Positions 26,806 through 35,728 of a DNA stretch of 64,000 nucleotides are shown here, piece by piece. The DNA comes from Micromonospora carbonacea (GTDB taxonomy: Bacteria > Actinomycetota > Actinomycetes > Mycobacteriales > Micromonosporaceae), in assembly GCF_014205165.1 (NCBI RefSeq), contig NZ_JACHMZ010000001.1, positions 186,001-250,000 of the forward strand, in the 5' to 3' direction. Below the pieces are notes generated by a model. That model was not told the DNA's origin. It ran no database searches and saw only the letters and a list, made by a program, of their open reading frames with translations. Made by a program: the position numbers and the translations under genes. The first letter of the stretch is position 1. Each line of letters opens with the position of its first letter.

Positions 26806-29496
26806 ATGAAGGCCGAACCGAGGACCGCCCCGCCGACCGAGCTCGACGCCATGGTCGACGCCCTCGTCTCCGACGGGCTCAAGGCCCTGGCCGAGTACGA
26901 CCGGTTCACCCAGGAGGAGATCGACCGGATCGTCCGCAAGGCGTCCGTGGCCGCGCTGGACCGGCACGCCGAACTCGCCCGGCTCGCCGTGACGGAGACC
27001 GGCCGGGGGGTCTTCGAGGACAAGGCCGTCAAGAACATCTTCGCCTGCGAGCACGTCACGCACAGCATGGCGCGGGTGCGGACCGTCGGGATCATCAACC
27101 GCGACGAGATCGACGGCATCGTGGAGATCGCCGACCCGGTCGGCGTCGTCGCCGGCATCACCCCGGTCACCAACCCCACCTCGACCACCATCTTCAAGGC
27201 CCTGCTGGCGCTGAAGACCCGCAATCCGATCGTCTTCGCGTTCCACCCGTCGGCGCAGCGGTGCAGCGTGGAGGCGGCCCGCACGGTCCGCGACGCGGCC
27301 GTCGCGGCGGGCGCGCCCGAGCACTGCGTCCAGTGGATCGAGCAGCCGTCGGTCGAGGCGACCACCGCGCTCATGCACCACCCCGGCATCGCGACCATCC
27401 TCGCCACCGGCGGCAACGCGATGGTCCGCGCGGCGTACTCGGCGGGCAAGCCGGCGCTCGGCGTCGGGGCGGGCAACGTGCCCGCGTACGTCGAGGCCAG
27501 CGCGAAGCTCAAGCGCGCCGTCAACGACATCGTGCTGTCCAAGGCGTTCGACAACGGCATGATCTGCGCCTCGGAGCAGGCGGTGATCCTCGACGAGGCC
27601 GTCGCCGACGCGGCGCTCGACGAGTTCCGGGCCCTGCACGCGTACGTGGCGTCGACGCAGGACAAGGCGAAGCTGGAGGCGCTGCTGTTCCCCGCCGGCC
27701 GGCTCAACCCGGACGTCGTCGGCCGGTCGGCGGAGTGGATCGCCGAGCGCGCCGGCTTCGCCGTGCCGCCGCGTACCTCGATCATCCTGGCCGAGGTCGA
27801 CCGCGTCGGTCCCGACGAGCCGCTGACCCGGGAGAAGCTCTGCCCGGTCCTCGCGGTGCTGCGCGCCGCGACCCGCGAGCAGGGCCTGCGGTACGCCGAG
27901 GAGATGGTCGAGTTCCACGGCCTCGGCCACAGCGCGGTGATCCACACCGAGGACGAGGCGCTGGTCGAGGAGTTCGGGCAGCGGGTCAAGGCCGTGCGGA
28001 TCATCTGGAACTCGCCGGCCTCCCAGGGCGGCATCGGCGACATGTACAACGCCTTCCTGCCGTCGCTCACCCTCGGCTGCGGCAGCTACGGCCGCAACTC
28101 GGTGTCGAACAACGTCTCGGCGGTCAACCTGGTCAACATCAAGCGGATCGGCCGGCGGACCAACAACATGCAGTGGTTCAAGGTCCCGTCGAAGATCTAC
28201 TTCGAGCCGAACGCGATCCGGTACCTCGCCGAGATGCCGGACGTGCACCGGGTCACCGTCGTCACCGACGCCACCATGACCCGCCTCGGCTTCGTCGACC
28301 GGGTCAACCGGATGCTCCAGCGCCGCCCCGGCCACGTCGCGCTCCAGATCATCGACGACGTCGAGCCCGAGCCCAGCGTGGAGACCGTCGACCGGGGCGC
28401 CGCCCTGATGCGGTCCTTCCAGCCGGACACGATCATCGCGCTCGGCGGCGGCTCGGCGATGGACGCCGCCAAGGTGATGTGGCTGCGCTACGAGCACCCC
28501 GAGGTGGTCTTCGACGACCTGCGGGAGAAGTTCTTCGACATCCGCAAGCGCGCCTTCGCCTTCCCCACCCTCGGCGAGAAGGCCCGGCTGGTCTGCGTGC
28601 CGACCACCTCGGGCACCGGGGCGGAGGTGACCCCGTTCGCCGTCATCACCGACCGCCGTACCGGCAAGAAGTACCCGCTCGCGGACTACGCGCTCACCCC
28701 GACCGTGGCGATCGTCGACCCGGTGCTGACCGCCAGCATGCCGCGCGCCATCGCCGCCGACAGCGGCTTCGACGCGCTCACCCACGCCATCGAGGCGTAC
28801 GTGTCGGTCTACGCCAACGACTTCACCGACGGCCCGGCCCTGCACGCGATCCGGCTGATCTTCGCCAACCTGGAGCGCTCGGTGACCGGCGGCGACGCGG
28901 GCCCCGCCGGGACCGGCGGCGACGCGGGGCCCCGGGCGCACGCCGTCGATGCACGGGCGCACGCCGTGGCGGGCGACGCCGCCGAGGCGCGGGAACGGAT
29001 GCACAACGCCGGCACCATCGCCGGGATGGCGTTCGGCAGCGCGTTCCTCGGCATCGTGCACGCCATGTCGCACACCCTCGGGGCGACCTTCCACATCGCC
29101 CACGGGCGCACCAACGCGGTGCTGCTGCCGCACGTCATCCGCTACAACGGCACCGTCCCGTCGAAGCTCTCCGGCTGGCCGAAGTACGAGAGCTACCGCG
29201 CGCCGGAGCGGTTCGCCGAGATCGCCCGCACGCTGGGCCTGCCGGCGGCCACCCCGGCCGAGGGCGTCGAGTCGCTGGCGGCGGCCGTGGAGCGGCTGCG
29301 CGACGCGGTCGGCATCGAGCCGTCGTTCGCCGCGATCGGCGTGGACGAGGCGGCGTTCGAGGCGGCGCTGCCGCAGCAGGCGCTCAACGCCTACGAGGAC
29401 CAGTGCGCGCCGGCCAACCCGAGGATGCCGATGCTCGACGACATGCAGCAGCTCATGCGGGCGGCGTACCACGGCACGCGCTGGGCGGCCGCCTGA
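26806..29496 (+). CDS. adhE: Bifunctional acetaldehyde-CoA/alcohol dehydrogenase
   Basis: An 896-residue fused enzyme converting acetyl-CoA to acetaldehyde and on to ethanol with NADH. The N-terminal aldehyde dehydrogenase domain (about 1-420) has the catalytic Cys in GMICASEQ. The C-terminal iron alcohol dehydrogenase domain has IALGGGSAMDAAKVMW, TSGTGAEVTPF, DALTHAIEAY and an iron-binding His cluster in HAMSHTLGATFHIAHGR. About 30 residues of Gly/Ala/His repeats are inserted at roughly 694-725. ATG 26806 follows GAGGTG. In an aerobic actinomycete it probably serves redox balance under low oxygen. The upstream interval is locally AT-rich (26655-26690). Confidence 0.95.
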   Translation: MKAEPRTAPPTELDAMVDALVSDGLKALAEYDRFTQEEIDRIVRKASVAALDRHAELARLAVTETGRGVFEDKAVKNIFACEHVTHSMARVRTVGIINRDEIDGIVEIADPVGVVAGITPVTNPTSTTIFKALLALKTRNPIVFAFHPSAQRCSVEAARTVRDAAVAAGAPEHCVQWIEQPSVEATTALMHHPGIATILATGGNAMVRAAYSAGKPALGVGAGNVPAYVEASAKLKRAVNDIVLSKAFDNGMICASEQAVILDEAVADAALDEFRALHAYVASTQDKAKLEALLFPAGRLNPDVVGRSAEWIAERAGFAVPPRTSIILAEVDRVGPDEPLTREKLCPVLAVLRAATREQGLRYAEEMVEFHGLGHSAVIHTEDEALVEEFGQRVKAVRIIWNSPASQGGIGDMYNAFLPSLTLGCGSYGRNSVSNNVSAVNLVNIKRIGRRTNNMQWFKVPSKIYFEPNAIRYLAEMPDVHRVTVVTDATMTRLGFVDRVNRMLQRRPGHVALQIIDDVEPEPSVETVDRGAALMRSFQPDTIIALGGGSAMDAAKVMWLRYEHPEVVFDDLREKFFDIRKRAFAFPTLGEKARLVCVPTTSGTGAEVTPFAVITDRRTGKKYPLADYALTPTVAIVDPVLTASMPRAIAADSGFDALTHAIEAYVSVYANDFTDGPALHAIRLIFANLERSVTGGDAGPAGTGGDAGPRAHAVDARAHAVAGDAAEARERMHNAGTIAGMAFGSAFLGIVHAMSHTLGATFHIAHGRTNAVLLPHVIRYNGTVPSKLSGWPKYESYRAPERFAEIARTLGLPAATPAEGVESLAAAVERLRDAVGIEPSFAAIGVDEAAFEAALPQQALNAYEDQCAPANPRMPMLDDMQQLMRAAYHGTRWAAA

Positions 29497-29526
29497 CGCG
29501 CGTGTGGCTGCCGCTCGGCGCAGGCG

Positions 29527-29580
29527 TTAGGAGGGGGCCCTTCCTATACAGAAAGCGTTAACAAGGGGCCCTTCCTTACC
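29527..29580 (-). repeat. Dispersed element family C, copy 1
   Basis: On the minus strand it reads GGTAAGGAAGGGCCCC, TTGTTAACGC, then AGGAAGGGCCCCC, two related GGAAGGGCCCC units about 30 bases apart. It supplies the TAA stop of the FAD oxidoreductase gene (29576-29578). Copy 2 lies in opposite orientation just before that gene's start. Confidence 0.8.
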
Positions 29581-31123
29581 GGCGGGCGAGGAGGCCGCGG
29601 GGGCGGATCGAGCGGACCGGTTCGGCCGCCCCGCCCTCGGCGCGCAGGATGTGGTTCGCGGCGACGATCCCCGTCGCCGCGGACCGCTCCATCAGGGCGC
29701 TCGGGAAGTCGGTGCGGATGCCGTCGCCGGCCAGGTAGAGCCCGTCGGCGTCGGTGCGTACCCCCGGCCGCCCGGCGTGACCGCCCGGGGTGAACGCCGG
29801 GGCCTGCGCCTCCACCCGGGCCCGCAGCTCGCGCACCCGCAGCCGGGCCGCCTCCGGCCAGAGCGCCACCAGCTCGGCGCGCATCCGCTCCGCCAGCTCC
29901 TCGGCCGGCACGCCCGGTTCGCAGGCGTACGCGTGCAGCTCCAGCACCGAGCCGCCGGTGCGCTCCGCCCAGCGGCGCGACTCGTTCTCCAGCCGGTGAT
30001 AGAGCGTCACCGAGTCCAGGGTGGGCTGCCGGGACACCCCGCTGAACACCGCCCGCCCCGCGTCGACGTCCCCGTCGCACCAGTAGCGGGCCACCGCGTA
30101 CGGCGGGCCGGGGGTGCCGAACGCGGGCATCGCCGCCACCAGCTCCGGGGCGGCCCCGGCCAGCTCCGGGGCGGCCCCGGCCAGCACCGGCGAGGCGGCG
30201 ACGAGGGCGGCCAGTGCCGGCGGGTCGACGGCGAGCACCACGTGCCCGGCCGGGTACGCGCTGCCGTCGGCGGCGCTCACCCGCCAGCCGTCGGGGGAGC
30301 GGTCCAGCCGGGTCGCGGCGACGCCGGTGCGTACCCGCCCGCCGTGGCGCTCGACGTGCCCGGCCAGTGGCTGCCAGATGGCGGTGCCGTAGTCCTCGTC
30401 GGGGCAGTCGAACGCCAGCCCCTCCGGGTTGCCGAGCAGATAGAAGTGGAACTGGGCGATCATCTCGGCCGCCGACATCTCCGCCTCGTGGTTGAAGAAC
30501 GAGTGGGAGAAGACCTCGAACAGCATCGCGCGGGCCCGGTCGGGCAGCCGCAGCGAGTTCAGCAGCTCGTCGGCGGTCCTGCCGTCGAACTCGGCGTACG
30601 TGCGCACCGGGTCGTAGGTGAGCAGCGGCAGCGCGGCGTCCCGGTCCATCGCCCGCAGGTCGGCCAGGCGCAGGCTGGGGCTGCGCAGCAGCAGGGCGAG
30701 CAGGTTGGCCGGCGGGGCCGGGGGCAGCCGCCCGAACTCCTCCGTGGGCCAGTCGGCGCTCAGGATCGGGTAGCCCGGCACCGGCCTGAGGAAGCGCAGC
30801 TCCGGGTCGACCCGGCGCAGGATCGACCGCCAGTTGTAGTACTGCCGGAAGAACGCGTGGAAGCCGTGCTCGTTGGCGTGGACGCCGTCGGCCAGCTCCT
30901 GCGGCCACGCGCCGAGCCGGCCGCCGAGGGTCGGCGCGGCCTCCAGCACGGTCACCCGCACCCCGCGCTCGGCGAGCACCACCGCCGCCGACATGCCGGC
31001 GATCCCGCCGCCGACGACCACGGCCTCCACCGGGCGCGGCACGCGGTGGGCGCCACCGCCGCCCGGGTCCACCACGTGCTGCCGTACGCCGATCAGCCGA
31101 CCCGCCACCTGAGACAGTGCCAT
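29576..31123 (-). CDS. FAD-dependent amine-oxidase/phytoene-desaturase-like oxidoreductase
   Basis: A 515-residue flavoprotein. The dinucleotide-binding motif VVVGGGIAGMSAAVVLAERG follows a short leader, with the family GGRLGAW segment and the C-terminal FAD motif LYLAGDGIRTDFPSALMERS. It belongs to the amine oxidase/carotenoid desaturase superfamily; squalene-associated (HpnE-like) and carotenoid enzymes are the nearest types I recognise. No carotenoid or hopanoid genes are adjacent. A tandem duplication encodes LAGAAPELAGAAPEL at about 30151-30185. ATG 31123 gives the standard N-terminus. The gene is enclosed by inverted copies of family C. Confidence 0.85.
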   Translation of the reverse strand: MALSQVAGRLIGVRQHVVDPGGGGAHRVPRPVEAVVVGGGIAGMSAAVVLAERGVRVTVLEAAPTLGGRLGAWPQELADGVHANEHGFHAFFRQYYNWRSILRRVDPELRFLRPVPGYPILSADWPTEEFGRLPPAPPANLLALLLRSPSLRLADLRAMDRDAALPLLTYDPVRTYAEFDGRTADELLNSLRLPDRARAMLFEVFSHSFFNHEAEMSAAEMIAQFHFYLLGNPEGLAFDCPDEDYGTAIWQPLAGHVERHGGRVRTGVAATRLDRSPDGWRVSAADGSAYPAGHVVLAVDPPALAALVAASPVLAGAAPELAGAAPELVAAMPAFGTPGPPYAVARYWCDGDVDAGRAVFSGVSRQPTLDSVTLYHRLENESRRWAERTGGSVLELHAYACEPGVPAEELAERMRAELVALWPEAARLRVRELRARVEAQAPAFTPGGHAGRPGVRTDADGLYLAGDGIRTDFPSALMERSAATGIVAANHILRAEGGAAEPVRSIRPRGLLARR

Positions 31124-31145
31124 GCGCCCAGTCTGCCCGAGGTGC

Positions 31146-31198
31146 AAGGAAGGGCCCCCTGTTAACGCCTGCGGTAGAGAAGGGTCCCCTTCTTACCC
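31146..31198 (+). repeat. Dispersed element family C, copy 2
   Basis: AAGGAAGGGCCCCCTGTTAAC followed by GCGGTAGAGAAGGGTCCCC and TTCTTAC. It is 22 bases upstream of the FAD gene start and inverted relative to copy 1 at its stop. Both halves contain GGGYCCC cores 30 bases apart. Confidence 0.8.
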
Positions 31199-31222
31199 AG
31201 CACCCGGCGAGCGCGCGCCACC

Positions 31223-31705
31223 TCAGCGCGCGGGGCAGCGGCGCTCGCGGTCGGAGGCGGGCCAGACGTACTCCAAGTCGGGGTCGACGTCGCCGAAGAT
31301 CGGGCGGTAGTGGTCCGGGTCCTTGCGCAGCAGCGACGAGCGGTGGCTGCGGTGCAGGTCGTCGCGGCCCAGCCACGGCGGCAGCTCACCGGCGTCGGCC
31401 AGCTCCGCCTGGGTGCGTACACCGGTCACGCCGCAGGCGGCGGCGAGGTCGGCGACCAGGGTCGCCGCGCAGGTGTCGGCCCGCCCCGGCCCGCACCACA
31501 CCGCGCAGACGTCCAGGCCGTAGCGGACCAGCGCCTCCTCGTACCCGGCCCACATCTTCACCGCCGGGTGGTTGCGCCAGCCGTAACCCGGCCGGGTCAG
31601 CCCGCGCAGCACCTGGATGGCCTCCACCCGCTGCTTGCCGAGCCGCCGGGTGTCCAGCGCCCGCGCGCTGGCCAGGAAGTCCGGGTACGGCAGGAACGTC
31701 TGCAT
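31223..31705 (-). CDS. MSMEG_6728 family protein (pyrimidine-dimer glycosylase-like)
   Basis: A 160-residue protein starting MQTFLPYPDFLASARALDTR, then RLGKQRVEAIQVLRGL and GWRNHPAVKMW, the conserved core of a widespread family distantly related to pyrimidine-dimer DNA glycosylases (DenV-like), whose N-terminal Thr and R-x-x-K-x-x-x-E arrangement it resembles. The C-terminal SHRSSLLRKDPDHYRPIFGD is also conserved. A role in DNA repair is suggested by the family but not demonstrated. The gene stands alone on the minus strand behind the FAD gene's repeat. Confidence 0.85.
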   Translation of the reverse strand: MQTFLPYPDFLASARALDTRRLGKQRVEAIQVLRGLTRPGYGWRNHPAVKMWAGYEEALVRYGLDVCAVWCGPGRADTCAATLVADLAAACGVTGVRTQAELADAGELPPWLGRDDLHRSHRSSLLRKDPDHYRPIFGDVDPDLEYVWPASDRERRCPAR

Positions 31706-31804
31706 GCCCCGCTCTACCCGCCCCCGGGCGCGACAACCGTCCCCGACGAACGTTCATGATCACGGGGCTGCGCGGCCTCCGCGCCGCTGACTACGATTCG
31801 GCGC

Positions 31805-33601
31805 ATGGCGGAGCCCCTGCGCGACCGCGCGCGTCGCGCGACCGGCTGGCGGCTGCGGATGAACGGGGAGACCCGCCCGCACTACGTCGTCTGCGGGTCG
31901 GACCCGCTGGCCTACTGGGTGGTGCGGGCGCTGCTCGCCGCCGAGCTGGACTCCGGCCGGGCCCGGATCACCCTGGTGGTGCCGGAGCGCCGCCGCTCCG
32001 ACGGCCCCGACGGGCGCGACGTCCCCGGCCTCCACGTCGTCCGCGCCGACCGGCTCGACGAGGTGACGTTCCGGCGGGCGGGCCTGGCCGGCGCGGACGG
32101 GCTGGCGCTGCTGCACCAGGACGACGTCGGCAACATGCACGCCGCGCTCTGCGCGCAGGAGGTGGAGCCCCGGCTGCGGCTGGTGGTGCGCATGTTCAAC
32201 ACGAGCCTCGCCAACGGGCTGCGGCAGCTCTTCCCCGACTCGGCGGTGCTCTCCGACGCCTCCATGGCCGCTCCCGCGTTCGTGGCCGCCGCCCTCGGCG
32301 AGGTCGCCCCGACGCACTTCCGGCACGGCGGGCGCACCCTCTACGTGGCACGCCGCGCCGACGTACGCGCGAAGGACGTGGTGTGCGGGGTGGCCGACAC
32401 CCGGGACGCGGCCCGGCCACACGTCCTGCCCGCCGACGAGGCCACGGCCGACGTGGTGCTGGCCGAGGCGACCGGGCAGCCGCCCGGCACGGAGCTGGCC
32501 GCCCGCCGGCTGGTCCGGGCCCGGCGCCGCCGACGGCCCGTCGCCGTGCTGGTGCGCGCGGTCCGCAGCTTCGCCACCCGCAAGATCGGGATCGCGGTGC
32601 TGGTGCTGCTGGCCGTCATCGCCGCGCTGGGCGGGCTCAACGCCCGGGCCGCGCACGTGGGCTGGGCCGACGCGCTCTACCTCACCCTGGTCACCACGCT
32701 CACCGGCGAGGACCCGGACGTCACCAAGCCCGTCGCCGCGCAGGTCATGCAGGTGGTGCTCAACCTGGCCGGGCTGGCGCTGATCCCGCTGATCACGGCC
32801 GTGGTCGTCGACGGGATCGTCAACGCCCGGCTGGCCCTGCACGCCGGCCGGATCCAGCCCGCCCGGTCCGGGCACGTCGTGGTCGTCGGGCTGGGCAACA
32901 TCGGCACGCGCGTCATGGCCCAGCTCAACGACTTCGGCGTCGAGGTGGTCGCCATCGACAAGGATCCGGACGCCCGGGGCGCGTCGCTGGCGCACCGGCT
33001 CGGCGTGCCGATGGTGATCGGCGACGCCGGTCGGGAGGAGACGCTGCGGTCGGCGTCCGTCGAGACCTGCCAGGCCCTCGTGGTGGTCTCCACCGACGAC
33101 GACGTCAACCTGCGGGCCGCGCTGAACGCGCGGGGTCTCACCCCCGACCTGCGGGTGGTGCTGCGCCTGTTCGACGGCGACTTCGCCGAGCGCGTCCAGA
33201 AGGCGTTCGGCATCGGCATCTCGCGCAGCGTGTCGTATCTCGCCGCGCCGTCGTTCGCGGCCGCGCTGCTGGACCGGGCGGTGATCGCCACCATCCCGGT
33301 CGGCCGGCACGCGCTGCTGGTCACCGAGGTCCAGGTGGTCGCCGGGTCGCCGCTGGACGGCCGCCCGCTGGCCGCCGTGGCCCGGCCCGGCGCGGTACGC
33401 CTGCTCGCGCACGCCCGCCCCGGCCAGAAGGCGGACTGGTCGGCCGACCACCGCCTGGTGATCACGGCGGGGGACCGGCTGACCGTGGTGGCCCGCCGCG
33501 CGGGGCTGACCGCCCTGCTGCGCGAGACGACCCCGCCCGCCCCGGAGCCCCCGCCCGCCGACCCGACCGGCCCACCCCCGCCCAGGACGAGTGCGGAGTG
33601 A
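31805..33601 (+). CDS. RCK/TrkA-N ion channel-like protein
   Basis: A 598-residue protein with two NAD-binding RCK domains, one before and one after the membrane part. The first is PHYVVCGSDPLAYWVVRALL. The second is HVVVVGLGNIGTRVMAQLND, with the acidic strand end VVAIDKD. Between them are two hydrophobic helices (IGIAVLVLLAVIAALGGL and VVLNLAGLALIPLITAVVVD) flanking a pore-like loop, DALYLTLVTTLTGED, which lacks the GYG potassium filter. A TrkA-C domain follows. ATG 31805 is the start. It may conduct ions of altered selectivity, or be a regulatory relic. Confidence 0.82.
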   Translation: MAEPLRDRARRATGWRLRMNGETRPHYVVCGSDPLAYWVVRALLAAELDSGRARITLVVPERRRSDGPDGRDVPGLHVVRADRLDEVTFRRAGLAGADGLALLHQDDVGNMHAALCAQEVEPRLRLVVRMFNTSLANGLRQLFPDSAVLSDASMAAPAFVAAALGEVAPTHFRHGGRTLYVARRADVRAKDVVCGVADTRDAARPHVLPADEATADVVLAEATGQPPGTELAARRLVRARRRRRPVAVLVRAVRSFATRKIGIAVLVLLAVIAALGGLNARAAHVGWADALYLTLVTTLTGEDPDVTKPVAAQVMQVVLNLAGLALIPLITAVVVDGIVNARLALHAGRIQPARSGHVVVVGLGNIGTRVMAQLNDFGVEVVAIDKDPDARGASLAHRLGVPMVIGDAGREETLRSASVETCQALVVVSTDDDVNLRAALNARGLTPDLRVVLRLFDGDFAERVQKAFGIGISRSVSYLAAPSFAAALLDRAVIATIPVGRHALLVTEVQVVAGSPLDGRPLAAVARPGAVRLLAHARPGQKADWSADHRLVITAGDRLTVVARRAGLTALLRETTPPAPEPPPADPTGPPPPRTSAE

Positions 33602-33612
33602 GGTCCGGTTGA

Positions 33613-34863
33613 TCAGTGGGGCCGGGGGCGCAGGGCGTACCAGGCGGCGCCCAGGGCGAGCACGCCGAACCCGGCGAGCACGCTGGCCAGCGGCAGGCTG
33701 ACCGCGAGCGCCACGCAGCCGACCAGCCCCAGCACGGCGAGCAGCCGCACCGGCAGCCGGCGGCCCGAATCCCGGCCCAGCGTGAGCGCCGACGCGTTGG
33801 TGACGGCGTAGTAGACCAGCACGGTGCAGCTGGAGAAGCCGATCGCCCCGCGTACGTCGCCGACGAGCACCACGGCCGTCACCACGGCGGCCACCGCCAG
33901 CTCGGCCCGGTGCGGCACCCGGCGCACGGGGTGCACGGCGGCCAGGCCGTGCGGCACGTCCCGGCGGCGGGCCATCGCCAGCAGGGTCCGGCCCACCCCG
34001 GCGACCAGCGACAGCAGCACGCCGGTCACGGCCACGGTCGCCCCGGCCCGCACCACCCAGGCGAGGCCGGGCAGGCCGGCGGCGGTCACCACGTCGGCCA
34101 GGGGCGCGGCGGACGCGCCCAGCCGCCCGGGGCCGAGCACGCCGAGCGCCACCACCGCCAGCACCAGGTAGATCGCCAGCACCACGCCGAGGGCCAGCGG
34201 CACCGCCCGGGGGATCGTCCGCTCCGGGTCGCGCACCTCCTCGCCGAGGGTGGCGATCCGGGCGTACCCGGCGAAGGCGAAGAAGAGCAGCCCGGCGGCG
34301 GCCAGCACGCCGTGCCCGCCGGTGCTGCTGGAGACGCCGGGCCCGGCGATCCGGGCCGCGTCGAAGCCGCCGCCGAGCAGGCCGGCCCCGGCGACCAGGG
34401 CCAGCACCGCCAGCACCACGCCCACCAGGGCCTTCGTGGCCGTCGCGGTCTTGCCGATGCCGCGCAGGTTGACGGCGGTCACCGCCGCGACGGCGGCGAC
34501 GGCGACGAACCGGGCGCGCCCCGGCCAGAGGTACGCCCCGATGGTCAGCGCCATCGCCGCGCAGCTCGCCGTCTTGCCGACCACGAAACCCCAGCCCGCC
34601 ACGAAACCGGCGAACGGGCCCAGCCGCTCCCGCCCGTAGACGTACGTGCCGCCGGACTCGGGGTAGCGGGCCGCCAACCGGGCCGAGCTGGTCGCGTTGC
34701 AGAACGCCACGAACCCGGCGAGGGCCAGCGCCGCCAGCAGGCCCGCGCCGCCGGCCGACGCCGCCGCCGGGGCGAAGACCACGAAGACGCCCGCGCCGAG
34801 CATCGACCCCAGGCCGATGACCACCGCATCGCGTACGCCCAACCGCCGCGCCAGCCGCTCCAC
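33613..34863 (-). CDS. APC family amino acid/polyamine permease
   Basis: A 416-residue integral membrane protein with about 11-12 helices. The first helix reads VVIGLGSMLGAGVFVVFAPA, the G-S-M-L-G-A-G-V substrate-binding loop of APC transporters. ESGGTYVYGRERLGPFAGF and FFAFAGYARIATLGEEVRDP are further conserved elements. Family transporters import amino acids or cationic amines; the substrate is not deducible. It is convergent with the RCK gene (11 bases apart) and 10 bases downstream of the PAP2 gene on the same strand, so probably cotranscribed with it. Confidence 0.92.
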   Translation of the reverse strand: MERLARRLGVRDAVVIGLGSMLGAGVFVVFAPAAASAGGAGLLAALALAGFVAFCNATSSARLAARYPESGGTYVYGRERLGPFAGFVAGWGFVVGKTASCAAMALTIGAYLWPGRARFVAVAAVAAVTAVNLRGIGKTATATKALVGVVLAVLALVAGAGLLGGGFDAARIAGPGVSSSTGGHGVLAAAGLLFFAFAGYARIATLGEEVRDPERTIPRAVPLALGVVLAIYLVLAVVALGVLGPGRLGASAAPLADVVTAAGLPGLAWVVRAGATVAVTGVLLSLVAGVGRTLLAMARRRDVPHGLAAVHPVRRVPHRAELAVAAVVTAVVLVGDVRGAIGFSSCTVLVYYAVTNASALTLGRDSGRRLPVRLLAVLGLVGCVALAVSLPLASVLAGFGVLALGAAWYALRPRPH

Positions 34864-34873
34864 GCCTCGGACC

Positions 34874-35650
34874 CTAGGGGGCCGAGGTGAACAGCGCGGG
34901 ACGACCCCAGCCGTGCAGCAACCGGCCGGGCAGCGGCAGGTCGTCCCATGGCACCCGGTGCAGCAACCGGTCGAGGACGAGCCCCAGCAGCAGCCCGGCC
35001 ACCGAGTCGGTCAGCCAGTGCCAGCCCAGGTAGGTCGTGGTGCAGAGCACGACGGCCGGCGGCGCCAGCCGGACGACGGTGACCAGCCGGGGCGGGACGG
35101 CCCGGCCGAAGCTGGCCAGCAGCGGCGTCAACAGCAGCGCGATGACCCCGTACCAGACGATCGCGTTGGCGACATGACCCGACGGGTAGGACTGGGCGAA
35201 GCGCACCGGCAGGTCGTGCTGGAACAGCGGTAGGGTCGCCTCCGGGGGGAGGAACGGCTCCTTGACGCTGGCGCTCGGCGCGGGCCGGGCGGTCCACACC
35301 TTCAGCGGGCCGATGGTGAAGAGGGTGAACACGAAGGCGAGCACCGGCGGCAGCACCGGGCGTACCGAGCGCACCCGGACGGCCAGCAGCACCCCCATGC
35401 CCAGCGCGATCAGGGTCAGCGGGGTGCCCTGGCCCAGGTAGTTGAGCACCACCGCGACCCAGTACGCCGCAGTTGGCCGGTGCGCCTCGGCCCAGTCCGC
35501 CACCGCGCGGTCGACGCCGAACAGCCGGTCAGCGGCGAGCGCGACCGTCAACCCGACCAGTCCGGCGAGCAGGAGCGCGTCGCACCACCAGCCGGCCGGG
35601 CGTACGGGCCTGAGCTGCACTTTCCGCCGTACCGTCTGGGTTTCGCGCAC
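34874..35650 (-). CDS. PAP2 family membrane phosphatase
   Basis: A 258-residue protein with about six membrane helices and the three acid-phosphatase motifs: KVWTARPAP (motif 1), SYPSGH (motif 2), and HWLTDSVAG preceded by TTTYLGW (motif 3, with the usual SR replaced). Family members dephosphorylate lipid phosphates such as undecaprenyl or phosphatidyl phosphates at the outer membrane face. The gene precedes the APC permease gene with 10 bases between them. Confidence 0.9.
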   Translation of the reverse strand: MRETQTVRRKVQLRPVRPAGWWCDALLLAGLVGLTVALAADRLFGVDRAVADWAEAHRPTAAYWVAVVLNYLGQGTPLTLIALGMGVLLAVRVRSVRPVLPPVLAFVFTLFTIGPLKVWTARPAPSASVKEPFLPPEATLPLFQHDLPVRFAQSYPSGHVANAIVWYGVIALLLTPLLASFGRAVPPRLVTVVRLAPPAVVLCTTTYLGWHWLTDSVAGLLLGLVLDRLLHRVPWDDLPLPGRLLHGWGRPALFTSAP

Positions 35651-35728
35651 CCGACCACGCTACCGGGCCGGCGCGTGCCCGCTGTGGGGCGAGGCACGAT
35701 GGGGTGCGCCCCGGCGGGGTGACGCGTC

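Noticed and set aside
24994..29472. Very long open frame on the minus strand antisense to adhE
   Set aside because: Third-position GC bias of adhE creates it. Its translation is Gly/Arg/Val/Asp-rich with no recognisable motif, while the plus strand encodes a fully conserved AdhE.
29576..31123. Carotenoid or hopanoid biosynthesis cluster
   Set aside because: Only one desaturase-like gene is present; no synthase, cyclase or prenyltransferase genes lie within several kilobases.
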